Assembly (NCBI GenBank): GCA_036186865.1
Contig: AP025054.1
Span: 4,041,870-4,105,869, forward strand
Length of the DNA stretch: 64,000 nucleotides
Origin: Eustoma russellianum
Taxonomy: Eukaryota; Streptophyta; Magnoliopsida; Gentianales; Gentianaceae
Direction of reading: 5' to 3'
The position numbers and the translations under genes were made by a program. Position 1 is the first letter of the stretch, and each line of letters opens with the position of its first letter. The notes beneath the pieces were generated by a model. That model was given only the letters and a program-made list of their open reading frames with translations, made no database searches and was not told the DNA's origin. Positions 22,604 to 33,130 of the stretch are shown here, in pieces.

Positions 22604-23155
22604 CTGTGTGGAAACAAGTCCATCCGAGGTGTGCTGAGCTCAGTCAAAGTACGGTGACATGATCTAAGTAATGATCTTGCTAGAAAATAAGACTAAATGG
22701 ATAAAGTCATTCAGCCGAGCTGAGCTGAACTAAAGAAAAAGACGGACAAAGTAAGACCGTGCTGAACTGAAGAAGAGCTGAGGTGAAATGGATGAAGTAA
22801 GGCCGAGCTGAACTGAAGAGGAGCCGAGGTGAAGAGAAGCACGGAAAGAAGCTGAAGTGAAAAGGTGCTGAGCCGATATGACGAAGTGAGCACAAGTCAA
22901 GAACCAACACTAAGGACGAGCTGTCATACTTTGTAAATATTATAACTTAGAATTTTTATTGTACATAATTCTGAGGAGACTTAGTAACTAGCCGTTACCT
23001 TTATAAAATGTTATAAAATAATGTAGTTGAACGGTGACCACTGCACAAGTAGAAAAATCAAGCCGTTAGTAGTAGAATGACCTCTATAAAAGAAAAGCAA
23101 CCGTGTACATCTTAACATTAACTTGAATGAATGTTAAATTCTTTTAATCTCGACA
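22604..23155. repeat. Probable solo LTR, copy 2
   Basis: Duplicate of 19392-19969, ending CTCGACA. It shows the same GAACTGAAGA(A/G)GAG.. degenerate repeats. Confidence 0.5.
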
Positions 23156-23159
23156 ATCT

Positions 23160-23275
23160 TCCATCCATGGGCAACATCCTGGTCAAAGTTTTGTTTTACG
23201 GGCCACCCACCTTAGATAATTCCAGGTAAGAATTTAATAGACCCAAAATCAAACCTTTAAGTATAAATTTAATTG
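23160..23275 (+). promoter_or_regulatory. Conserved SPH upstream block and TATA box, gene D
   Basis: GGGCAACATCCTGGTCAAAG starts the block and TATAAATTT (23262) ends it, 46 bp before the ATG, exactly as in gene C. Confidence 0.65.
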
Positions 23276-23307
23276 TGCTGCCTAAAGTTTCATGAAGCAT
23301 TGCAAAT

Positions 23308-23775
23308 ATGAGTGGCCTGATGTCAAAAGGTCTTTTGCTTGTCCTTCTATTGTCCCTTTTCCTCTCGGGGAGTTATCCCCTTCCTTTGCGCTATCATGTG
23401 CACATAATTAGTAATCTCCCAGACAACACAAATCTCTTGAAACTCCATTGTTTTTCGGGAGATGACGATTTGGGATATCATTATCTCAAGGTGAATGACG
23501 CTTATGATTTTGATTTCTGGGTGAATTATTTGGGCACCACAAAATTTTACTGTCACTTCTGGTGGGGGAAAAAGGATAGAAGTATGGCTGTTTTTGATAG
23601 AAGGATAGCATTTCATCATTGTGGACGCTTTAAAGCACTTCATTATGTTTGTACGTGGGTTGTAAAAGAAGATGGATTTTACACCGCCAAAGTGTGGGGT
23701 CCGACTCAAGATCAGCTTGTCAAAATGAATTGGTGGCAAGACCACAGTCTGATGGAGTTAGCCCCTTCCTCCTAA
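23308..23775 (+). CDS. S-protein homologue (SPH) D
   Basis: A 155-residue S1-family protein and tandem duplicate of C. The signal peptide, four cysteines, FYCHFWWGKKDRSMAVFD core and WWQDHS tail are all kept. About 16 residues differ from C, concentrated in two surface loops: QFWGNFTG becomes DFWVNYLG (losing the glycosylation site) and DKRIVRHHCGVYKLL becomes DRRIAFHHCGRFKAL. Loop-focused change with a constant core would fit diversification, though I did not compute substitution ratios. Single exon, own TATA box. Confidence 0.9.
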   Translation: MSGLMSKGLLLVLLLSLFLSGSYPLPLRYHVHIISNLPDNTNLLKLHCFSGDDDLGYHYLKVNDAYDFDFWVNYLGTTKFYCHFWWGKKDRSMAVFDRRIAFHHCGRFKALHYVCTWVVKEDGFYTAKVWGPTQDQLVKMNWWQDHSLMELAPSS

Positions 23776-24649
23776 TGGTTTTGTCAATCATATGTTTTTT
23801 CCATTACATAGCTTCAAATGAATGATCTAAAATGGTTGTTTTTTTTATTTATCTTTTATCTAAAAGTTTACAGTCCTGAGGAGTAGAATCATCTGATGCC
23901 TTATAGTGCACAAAAGGCCAATCGTGAATAAAGTCAAGACAAGATGAATATTTTATGATGGACTATCATGCAGATCAATCCTAGCCCTTTGCATCACATC
24001 ACATAGAAAAAGAATAGTTTAAGTAATCGTTTGAAAGAGAGTACCATTCTCGAAACGAATATTGATCAATTGATCTTCGTGCCAAACCAGTTCACTAAGT
24101 AGACTGTAACAAGAGGCAACAAAGGTTGGAACTCTTTGTGCCAAATTTCTCATCCTAAGAGTTTCCAGGTTAGTAAGAGCCCTTTTTAGGGGGTTTTACA
24201 AAAGCGAGGAAAGCATGTAGGTCTCGCCTACTATGCATGTATCTCTAGTGGATTACAGTGGCAAAGATGATGAATTATTATTTGAGATAAGAAGATTTAA
24301 TTCGCATCCTCTAGCCTAACGAAAATCATGATTAATTGGTTCTCTTTTATAAAACAATTCCAATTTCTTGTGCTTCACTTATTTAGAAGCGAATAACGTC
24401 ACATCTTTATGTGAAGTGTTTCATTTATCGGCAACATATATATTGTTCAAACTTTCCTTCTACGTCTTACCAAAGATTCATTAATCTATGTACGATCCTT
24501 CTTGTATATTTATTTTTCTTACAACAATCTACGTAAGAATCTAATGCACCCAAAAAAATTTTCCCCCTCTCTTTTGCTTTCTGATATTAAAGACATGAGT
24601 ATAGAGCAAGAGCCTATGCAGTTTTGAAGAGCAGAAAAAAAAAAACAAC
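23776..24649. other. Intergenic between D and E; shortened upstream block
   Basis: The first 170 bp are duplication unit 2. At ~24420 a form of the SPH upstream block (CATTTATCGGCAACAT) precedes gene E. Nothing else is recognised. Confidence 0.45.
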
Positions 24650-25141
24650 ATGAGTTGTGTGATGTCCAAAAACATCTTCCTAGTTCTTATAGTATCACTT
24701 TTCCTCTCAAGAAGTGTTTCATTCCCCCTTAGGGATCGCTATTATGTCCATATAGTTAATAATCTCCCAAACAACACAAACCTCTTGAATGTCCATTGCA
24801 TTTCAGGGGACGACCATTTAGATTTTAGTGATCTCAAGGTGAATGAAACCTACCAATTCGATTTTCAAGAATTGCTTGGAGGAGGCACAAAGTTTTACTG
24901 CCATTTCCAGTGGGGAAAAAAGGAAAGAAGTATGGCGGTTTTCGACCGTTGGCTTAAGTATAAGGTTTGCAGACACTTCAAAATGTTTAAGCAGATTTGT
25001 TGGTGGCCAGTAAAAGAAGATGGATTTTACTTTGCCCGTGCATGGGATCCAACGTCTGATCAGCTTACCAAAATCAATTGGTGGGTTCAAAATGGTGTGG
25101 CCAATTCTACATCTATTGAAGAGCTACTCATTTCCTCATAG
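24650..25141 (+). CDS. S-protein homologue (SPH) E
   Basis: Intronless 163-residue S1-family protein, more diverged than C/D. Signal peptide residues 1-~23 (NIFLVLIVSLFLSRSVS). Motifs: YYVHIVNNLPNNTNLLNVHC, LKVNETYQFDF, KFYCHFQWGKKERSMAVFD, KVCRHFK, ICWWPVKEDGFYFAR and KINWWVQNG. Four core cysteines are kept. PNNT is a possible N-glycosylation site. The double start MSCVMSKN matches C and D. The C-terminus is longer (NSTSIEELLISS). Confidence 0.9.
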   Translation: MSCVMSKNIFLVLIVSLFLSRSVSFPLRDRYYVHIVNNLPNNTNLLNVHCISGDDHLDFSDLKVNETYQFDFQELLGGGTKFYCHFQWGKKERSMAVFDRWLKYKVCRHFKMFKQICWWPVKEDGFYFARAWDPTSDQLTKINWWVQNGVANSTSIEELLISS

Positions 25142-26150
25142 TCTTTGTCAAATATATGGTTGAGTTTTTCTATTAATAGTGTCACATGAATTTTCGTCAA
25201 TCTATGACATATAGAGTTGAATTTATGTTTGCTGTATTTGATTTGTTGCTTTATTCACAAAGTTCAAATTTTAATGGTTGTTATACTCGTGCTGTTGTTT
25301 GAATGTTTGTTTTCTTTTTTCTGCAAAGAGGTCACAGTTGTCTGTTTCATTATTTTCTTTGTAGTTTCGTACGTGCCTGGAATAAAGTATTGTTGGCATG
25401 TCGCTCTCCCTCCTCAAACCCTAACGATAGCTTTTGTTGTTTTTAGGATATACTGAATATGATTGATTTTTTTTCTTTTGGGGGTTTAAATGCTACTATG
25501 TTAACCAGATAAATTAAAGCATCAAGAGATGCAACCCATATAAAAGCCTACGTGTAGGTCACATGCTGACCTACATGTATTGCTCAGTAATGTAAAGTAA
25601 TTTTAAACAATATATAGAAATATCGTCTATGTCTAAAATGTTTGGGTAGAACTTATACATCATTCTATACACGTGAGTGCATGTGTTACATCTCTAGATA
25701 CAAATGATGCTCATTCAAAAATATATCTGCTTCGAGCTTGCCAAATATGATACATTGTGACAACCAATGCAATTTTTGTCGTCTTGCCTCTCAGAGCTTT
25801 CTTTTTAAGTCTACGTGAACTTCAGATCAGAAGTCTGTTGACGGATCTAATTCTCCTTAGTAGATGCTAAAATGGTTAGTCAAACATGTCTGGGTATGAT
25901 TGACTGACTTGTTTATGGTACCGTACCATTTGATCCAAATAAATCACTTCTTCATTTTAACTCCTGTGATTCCTCCATTCAATAAAATTTCACATATTTA
26001 TCTTGAAGTCTCTCTCATCTGGGCCAAACTTTCCTTGTTCGAATTATCCAACGTTCATTAATCTTGGGAAGAATCTAACAGACAACACTGTCTATTAATA
26101 AAGTGAGTAGAGAGCAAAAGCTCATGCAATTTTGATGAGTGAAACTCCAC
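25142..26150. other. Intergenic, nothing recognised
   Basis: Only a short hairpin (TACGTGTAGGTC / GACCTACATGTA, ~25550-25580) stands out. The frame at 25217-25456 is hydrophobic AT-rich 3' flank, not a credible gene. Confidence 0.4.
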
Positions 26151-26154
26151 CAAT

Positions 26155-26990
26155 ATGAGCTGTATTGTGTAAAAAAAAGTGGTAATCCAACCACTAAGAG
26201 TTCCTACCACCTCCGTCTCACAGGAAGTGTAGTGATATAAATCAGGAACCCGATAGATTCAGACAAAGGGCAGGTTATATACACAGGTACAGCATTATGG
26301 AGCCCAAACAATAAAATTTCCTACAAATGTTCTCAAAAGGATTCGAACTCTCAACCTCCTTCTTTCAAGATGATTATCCTTGTATCAAAAAAATTCTCCT
26401 ACTAGGTCTTGTATTTGTTATAAATATTATGAAATTATGGATGTCCAAGGTATTTTTGAGAACAACAACGGTTATACCAATCCAAATGTGTCCCAAATAA
26501 AAACAAAGGGTGTAACGAATTGAATATATCCTCATCTCCAAAGTCATATAAATAGTACACTATGTTAGACATATTATTCAAACATTTGAATAAGAAAATA
26601 ATACATTCTTATTCTCTACCTCTTATCTTTTCTTGTCTTCAATATTGTCTATATGTCGCTTTTTTTCCCCGAGAAGTGTTCCTTCTCTTGCTGAAGACAA
26701 GTATTATGTTTATATAGCTAACAATCTCACAAACAATACAAAACCTCTTAAAAATCCATTGCTTTTCCAAAGACGACGGCTTGGGATATCATGATCTCAA
26801 GGTGAATAACTATTACACCTTTGGGTTTGGATTAGATAGCCGATTCGATATTTTTTTCTGGGCTGTAAAAGAGGATGGGTTTTACATTGGCTTTCTGTAC
26901 GCAAAACCGCATAAGCTTGTCAAAATGCATTGGCGGCTAAACAACAGTGTCGCTAATTGTTCATCGTTGGTAGACCCAATTTCCCACTCC
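26155..26990 (+). pseudogene. SPH pseudogene F
   Basis: The start ATGAGCTGTATTGTG (26155) matches MSC(V/L)M of E/C but runs straight into TAA. After ~460 bp of unrelated sequence the gene resumes near 26650 with a degraded signal region, YYVYIANNLTNNTK, DLGYHDLKVN-like text, and then jumps directly to FFWAVKEDGFYIG and KLVKMHWRLNNSV. The central FYCHFWWGKKDRSMAVFD...HHC block is deleted, removing the second and third cysteines. It cannot fold as an S1 protein. Confidence 0.8.
26418..26645 (+). mobile_element. Possible solo copia-type LTR inside pseudogene F
   Basis: The insertion has the look of a small copia LTR: TGTTATAAATATTATG at the left, GGATGTCCAAGG, a TATAAATAGTACAC core (26548) and TTCTTATTCTCTACCTCTT near the right. 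The flanks GTATT and ATATT match at four of five bases. The exact right end is uncertain. Confidence 0.4.
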
Positions 26991-28920
26991 ATTCCTTCTT
27001 ATCCTCTTCAATTGCCCCTGGCCGCCCTTATCCATCATTATTCATTTCTCCATTCTTCACCATTCTTAGTTTTCACTTCTCGCTAAGCAGCAGTAGACAA
27101 GCAAGCGGTCTAGGTTCCGTTCCAACAAAAGTTGGTGAAGCCGAGGGACATGCCGAAATTCACTCTGAGCAAGACATTATAGATATTGAAATGATTCAAA
27201 GTTATGATTTAACTTTTACTCTCTAAAATTTGAAATAATTTCTGTCCGGAGGTCTTCCATTAGCGACACGCCGTCATTGCCACCGTTCTCATCCTCCTCG
27301 CCGGAGATACTCCTCTTTCCTCCCTTCTTTTGTCGCATGACTTTCCGCCTTATTAGGATTCAAGTGAGTGCACCTTATCTTATCATGTGTTCTTTTTGTG
27401 TATTTCTTTTGTAAATGATGAATTGTTATTTTTCATTTTGTATATTTTTCTTATGGATAAGATTGTTGATTATATGTTAAAAATATTTCTCTTATAGTTT
27501 TATGTCATAATTTCGTCTTGAAAAACATTATTGTTTCTCTGGTTATAGCAATGTTCTTCATAAAATATTACGTCAGGTCATGAGTAAAAATCGTGTATGA
27601 TGTTTGATATATGCATATACACGAAACCTGAAAAATACATGAAATGTCGTACACGACCTGAAATATTTGTACTTGTCAAGTTTGTGTGTATACCTGATAC
27701 ACGACACAAAACATGACATGTACATGTTTGAGTATCTAATTCCGTACACGCGAAGCAAACAAGTAAGGTATGAGTCTAGTAGTTTGATATCCGAAACTCA
27801 AAAAATACAAACACGAAACACGACATGTTTGTCATCCTTATTTTCGTCATCATTTTTTAACCCAAAACGTAATGATGAGGAATCGGCAACATTTCTTACC
27901 CAAAAAACATTCCAGGCTGACATTAAGAATTCCTAAAATAAAAAAGAAAGATCACACTGCAACGCGTTTGCAGTTGTGGCGGAGAATTATTCTTCAGCAA
28001 ATTTCACGGGATACATTGCTTATGGAAATCCAGCTACTTTCCTAATCCTCATCAAAATAAATAAAAATTATGTCATCTTCGTCAAAATTTCCTTGTATGG
28101 GGTTAACGAAAACTAATTGACCAAACATTCCTGTCTATTGCTCCTCAAAATAAAAGTTGATTTTGACTTTTCAACCTAAAATAATTCACATTATATTAAA
28201 AAAATCAAAACGAAATTACATTTTAAGGCGGATGTAGTACTAAGTAGAGCTGGGTCATTTCACCACCTTATTTAAAGACGGACGTGATGTCAATGATCGA
28301 GGATCTTACATAATATGGTATTCTTTTCTTTTTCTTTCTGAATTTCCTAATTTTGTATTCGATGATTCCTGAGTTTCATCTTAGAGAAGACAATTTATCT
28401 CCTTCTGAACAGTGACCTGGTTTATATTTTTATGTCATTGCTTCATGGTGTTCTAATAAATCAACCCCTTATGAATTCCCCAAATAATGCTGCGATAGCA
28501 CTGTGATGATCAACTGTCTCATCCAGAACTAGAACGCATGATTTTGTGAGGGATTATGATACACATCAAATCAAAACAAAAAGAAGGTGTTGAATTGGAC
28601 ATGTGAATCGATCGATTTTGAAAAAATTACAGAATAAAAGTTTGGCCAGGGCGTTGCAACATTTCTAAATCTTTATCAATAACTTGGAAAACCAGAGTTC
28701 TGTTGTTGTGATGGTGGTTGTGGTGGTGGTTAGTATTATTTTTTTTTTTTTTTTGAAGTATAAGCCAATTTAAACTCTAAAATCTATTTAAGCATGCTAA
28801 AACATCATACATTACCTACATTGCTTTCGCGTTCTGAGATTCCGACCTATGTTGTAACATGCCAATATTTAAAACTATCTCACATTAGGTGTAATTTGTA
28901 AAATTATAGTTAACCATAGC
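26991..28920. other. Intergenic, nothing firmly recognised
   Basis: AT-rich with a poly(T) run near 28740. The frames at 26957-27226 and 27667-27936 lack any family features. The GC-richer spot 27250-27350 might be a gene scrap on the minus strand, but it is too short to identify. Confidence 0.4.
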
Positions 28921-28929
28921 CATAACGTC

Positions 28930-29340
28930 TATATTTAGATGAGGGGTTCAAGGTTTAGATGATATGAACATGTACTAAGACGTCCGGCAGATGTATTTGT
29001 TAAAATAAGAAATGAGCATATAAGGGAAAAAGTTATGACAGCTTCTATAGATGATAAGATGAAGGAGTCAAGGTTTAGATGATATGAACATGTACTAAGG
29101 CATCCTGCAGATGCACTTTTTATGCGGTGTAAGACAATGAATGATGTACATATTAAACGTATGAGAGGGAGACCGCATAAGGCATGGAGAGAGACAATAA
29201 TGATATGACTTATATGACAATTAAGAGCACATGGTATGTGATATAATACAGTAGATACAATTGGTTCATGTAGCCTTGAACGAGCATATTATACATTAAG
29301 CATTAAGAGACACACAAGGATAATAGGATTTAGACTACAA
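28930..29340 (+). pseudogene. LINE (RTE-type) 3' remnant
   Basis: Translation gives KMKESRFR(W)YEHVLRHPAD, VHIKRMRGRPHKAW and a tail with LRAHGM and NTVDTIGSCSLERAYYT. This is the C-terminal end typical of plant RTE-type non-LTR polyproteins (RW.GHV.RRP, RGRP..W). Stops interrupt it. An internal direct repeat (28941-28993 vs 29061-29113, TCAAGGTTTAGATGATATGA) shows a local duplication. Confidence 0.65.
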
Positions 29341-31486
29341 TTCAAAAAACAAAAACAAAACAGAAGTGAAATTACTGGTCCATATAATCGTCCTTGCATA
29401 GTGGGAAAAGCATTGGGTATTGCTGTTGTTCTTTTTCTCGCTAGTCCAAAAATAAGGTTAATATAAGTTGACATAAAACCCGTACTTATGCACCATACCA
29501 TTTTTTTAGCCCTTTCTTTCAGATGTGTAACGATACATTACATAAACTGTCAACAAAACTTAATCAGATTCATCGTCTGTCTTAATATGTGAATTAATCT
29601 CTTGCACTTGTTGCAAATTATACAAGAGTATTTTAAGGCTTCACTCTGGAGATAGAGATCCGATCACATACATTTCTTAAGAAACGAAAGAGAAAGAAAA
29701 CGTGAAAGCGAACACGTTTCAGAATTCATAATCAAATAAGCACGTTGAGATAGATTGTGTAAAAATATCGTATGTTATAGATAATTTTTACGACGACTCT
29801 ATAAGCTATGAATGTGAGATTAGATTGACTCTAAAATTTAGTATAAAAAAAAAAAAAAAAAGTTGACTTTGTTAGGGGAACATGGTATTAAGACAGGGCG
29901 GTTGTTAGTAGATTTGAAGCTGTTTTCAGTTACCGAAGACCGACATCCCTGGAAAGATTTTGTTTGAGTCAAATCTGTTGAAAACTCCCGTTTTGACCTT
30001 CAGAGATTATTCAGTTAAGTGGTGAACGAATAGAAACTAGATTGCATTGTGTTAAGCGAACCAAATAGTTTTTGTTCGAGTTCGATTCGTATTTGGTTAG
30101 AGTTCGCTTGTTAATTTTACTTAAAGGAGCTGAATTTGAATACCTATTTGGATTTATTTAGTTAAACGAGCTGAATTATTCGGCTCGTTTAAATAGTTAT
30201 ACTGTTATTGAGCCGAACTCGAACTAATTTTAAAATTCGTTTAGCTAAACAAACTGGGCCGAATAGTTCGTTTAGCTAAATGATAATTCGAAAACCTAGT
30301 ATTCAACTTGGCTTGGTTCGTTAGCACCTCTACCTGCATTGTCATTATTCAATTGTAATGTCTCAACAGGTCAGCATTTAGCCTCAAATCTTCTACTTTT
30401 TATGAATGACGTTTGGTCTAACAGTCGAGTTGAGAGGCATAACACGAGGTGTTGGGTTCAATTTTGTATATACTCATAAATGCAAATGCTGTCTAATTTA
30501 ATAGTGATATATCCAAATCTTAAATAAACAAAGAAGAAAAAGATTTTCCTTCTTTGAATTACTCAAATTATAATTTTCTCTTCTAGATTTTCAAAAAAAT
30601 ATATATATTTTCTCTCGTATTTTTATCTGATATTAAAATTAAGTAATGTAAGCTCATTAGTCCATGCTAATGATATTTATAAAGTATTATTAAAACCATA
30701 TAACTTTTTTATTTATGAATAAGTTCTGAGCATATAGCGAGTTAAAATAAATAAATAAAAATCACAAATCATTGCATATAAGAAAATTCTGACATTGTAT
30801 GTATTTGTACATGTATATATTTATAAAATACTAAGTATTGGAACAGATGGAAAACAATGTGCTAGAGACGTTACCTAATCACTAGATAATCTTTGGATAA
30901 TTCTTTACAAAATGGCAGAATGATATCAACAAGATAAAAATATAGATGAAATAGATTAATCTTTTCCAGTTTTTATTCCATAGTTGCAAAAGAAAAAAAA
31001 AACGAAAAGCTTCTCTTTTTCAAGCAATACCGGCTATTGTTGTTCACATATTTGGTATCGAAACAAATAGTATTTCCGGTGCATTAAGCTTCCGCGTTTA
31101 GAGATGATCAGGATCGCTTCGCGACCTGATGTACGCAACCTTACCATATGTTTTGTGCAAGATGTTGTTTCTGCGGCTCGAATCCGTAAATTTAAGGTCA
31201 GAAAGTAGCAACCTTAACAGTTGCTCTAAGGCCGGCCTCCATATTCGGTATACAAATAAGATCCTTTTATGCCAAGCGTTTAAATCTTTGCATACTTTTA
31301 GTTTTCTCCACTTGATAATGGTTTGTGTTTTTCACTTTATGTAGAAGTTTTTGAGTAAACTTGATACCACTTTATTCATCTGCTTGACATGTAGTACATA
31401 CATCATGTGGTGCATTGTACCATGAAAAAGAATAATAACATAGTTCGGCGATTGCAATTTTTGGTAATGGGAATCCTTCAATTGGT

Positions 31487-31612
31487 GTCACATTTATCAC
31501 CAACATCTTGGTCAAAGTTCGTCTAACGGACCACCATCTGCTTTAATTTCCGAAGAGAATTTAGCAGACACCAAAACAAACTTCATTAATTTTTACTATA
31601 AATTAAGCAATA
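31487..31612 (+). promoter_or_regulatory. Conserved SPH upstream block and first TATA box, gene G
   Basis: CACCAACATCTTGGTCAAAG begins the block and CTATAAATTAAGCAATA (31596-31612) ends it, with the same ~94-bp spacing as in gene C. This TATA box now lies ~310 bp from the ATG because of the insertion that follows. Confidence 0.65.
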
Positions 31613-31843
31613 CACAACAACAATATTACCCGTATTGTCTAATGAGAGGTCGTATGTATGTAACTATACTCATGTGTTAGAAATACATATAAGCTGTTTC
31701 TCGATGACACATAATGATACGTAAGCTATGTCGAGCAACTGCTACTTCACAATATAAGAAACGTATCTAATTTTGTGAGTCATTTTATTTTATTATATCA
31801 TATTCCAAAATCAAAAAAGTGTGTTATTAACTTTGAGTTGGCC
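31613..31843 (-). mobile_element. SINE-like insertion that duplicated the TATA box
   Basis: The 231 bp are flanked by the exact 17-bp direct repeat CTATAAATTAAGCAATA (31596-31612 and 31844-31860), which contains the TATA box. The left edge (CACAACAACAATATTACCC) looks like the reverse complement of the (TTG)n tail of a TS-type SINE. A diverged copy sits at the same place upstream of H, so insertion came before the G/H duplication. Confidence 0.6.
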
Positions 31844-31860
31844 CTATAAATTAAGCAATA
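31844..31860 (+). promoter_or_regulatory. Second TATA box, gene G
   Basis: Second copy of CTATAAATTAAGCAATA, 50-66 bp before the ATG, the normal core-promoter distance. It is likely the one in use. Confidence 0.55.
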
Positions 31861-31909
31861 GCAAATTGCAACTGTGAGGAGAAAAGACTAGATCAATCAG
31901 TGTTGCGCG

Positions 31910-32404
31910 ATGTCCAAAGAGCTTTTGCTAGTCCTTGCACTGTCACTCTTTTTCTCGAAAAGTTGGGCCCTTTCTCCTATCCGAAACCCCGGCATTACTT
32001 TTCCTATTCGTTTTTATGTTCATATACTTAATTATCTCCCAGACGACACAAACATCCTAAAACTCCATTGTTTTTCGAAGGACAACGATTTAGGATATCA
32101 TGATCTCAAGGTGAACGTGGCTTATGATTTTAATTTCAAAGCATTTGAAACAAATGGGTTCAGCACCCAATTTTACTGTCATTTTTGGTGGGGAAAGAAG
32201 GATAGAAGTATGGCAGTTTTTGATAAAAGAATAGCGCATCATCACTGTGGAGGCTTTACAATCATCAAAGCTGTTTGTACTTGGGTCGTAAAAGAAGATG
32301 GATTTTACTCTGCTAAAGTGTGGGGTCCAAGACCAGATCAGCTTGTCAAAATGAATTGGTGGCAAGATCACAGTGTGGTAGAGTTAGCCCCTTCCTCCCC
32401 ATAG
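31910..32404 (+). CDS. S-protein homologue (SPH) G
   Basis: Intronless 164-residue S1-family protein. The signal peptide (KELLLVLALSLFFSKSWA) is followed by an N-terminal extension not found in C-E (SPIRNPGITFPIR), then FYVHILNYLPDDTNILKLHC, LGYHDLKVNVAYDFNF, FYCHFWWGKKDRSMAVFD, HHCGGF, VCTWVVKEDGFY and WWQDHSVVELAPSS. Four cysteines are kept. The ATG at 31910 matches the second start codon of C/D/E; the first has been lost here. Paralogue of H. Confidence 0.9.
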   Translation: MSKELLLVLALSLFFSKSWALSPIRNPGITFPIRFYVHILNYLPDDTNILKLHCFSKDNDLGYHDLKVNVAYDFNFKAFETNGFSTQFYCHFWWGKKDRSMAVFDKRIAHHHCGGFTIIKAVCTWVVKEDGFYSAKVWGPRPDQLVKMNWWQDHSVVELAPSSP

Positions 32405-32600
32405 TTTTGCCGATCAGATGATTCTGCCGATCAATAGCTTGTAATGAATGGTCTAAAATGGTTATTTCTTTTTTTTTTTCTTATCATTCATTTGAAGCTT
32501 TCTGATCATGACGCAAGGCTTTTCTATCCTGCTTTACAGCATAAGTTAGTTAGTACGGACACCGTTAAAAGAAAGAAGAAAGTCCAATTAGCAGGTACTT

Positions 32601-32784
32601 TCCGGATGAGATCATAAGAGGGCTCATATGAGACAAAATATGAGACCTCCAATCACGCGACGCCACGTGTACAAAAGGGTCCGTTGTTTACTTTTTTTTT
32701 TCTTTTTAGAAAAAACATCCTTTTGTATACGTGGCGTCGCGTGATTGGAGTCCTCATATGAAGCCTCCTCTGATCTCATCCGGA
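32601..32784. mobile_element. MITE with 14-bp perfect TIRs
   Basis: TCCGGATGAGATCA (32601-32614) and TGATCTCATCCGGA (32771-32784) are perfect inverted repeats. The arms continue inward as an ~80-bp hairpin (CCAATCACGCGACGCCACGT on both sides). The flanks TACTT/TACAT suggest a 5-bp duplication. The paralogous site downstream of gene H (GCAGGTATATTTGTGAA, ~48975) lacks it, which proves insertion after the G/H duplication. Confidence 0.8.
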
Positions 32785-33130
32785 TACATTCGTGAACAAA
32801 CTGGATGTTTGTTTTTAATTTCAATGTTTTGATTAAACTGAATGATACCTCAATCTCCATTTTCCAATTGAATCAAGAACACGTTCTTCTTTGATTTTGG
32901 AATATGATGGAATAAAACAAAATGACTCATTGAATTGGCTGAGCTTCTTACATTGTAAAATAGCAGTTGATCGACACAGCTTAACGCAATTTTCATTATG
33001 GGTCATCAAAAAACAGCATTTGATCGATACACTTTGACGAAATTTCCGTTATGTGTTATCAAGAAACAATCTTTGCGTGTGGATACGGTTGCGTACATCC
33101 GACATTTCCATCCTCTACCGGGATAATGTT

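Larger units (their letters stand above)
22000..23975 (+). repeat. Tandem duplication unit 2 (SPH D)
   Basis: Collinear with 17080-17455 plus 19200-20790, including the LTR-like repeat at 22604-23155 and the full gene. The segment carrying pseudogene B is missing here. Confidence 0.8.
29690..33130 (+). repeat. Segmental duplication copy 1 (SPH G)
   Basis: This stretch is collinear with 35890-36770 + 38335-38571 + 47024-49310. Shared landmarks include GATAGATTGTGT, CGAAAACCTAGTATTC, AATAAGTTCTGAGCATATAG, ACCTAATCACTAG, TTTTCCAGTTTTTA and the SPH gene. Copy 1 lacks the LINE and Gypsy insertions and so records the empty sites. Confidence 0.85.

Noticed and set aside
26330..26360. tRNA-like GGATTCGAAC box
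   Set aside because: Only one box-B-like word; no cloverleaf could be drawn around it.
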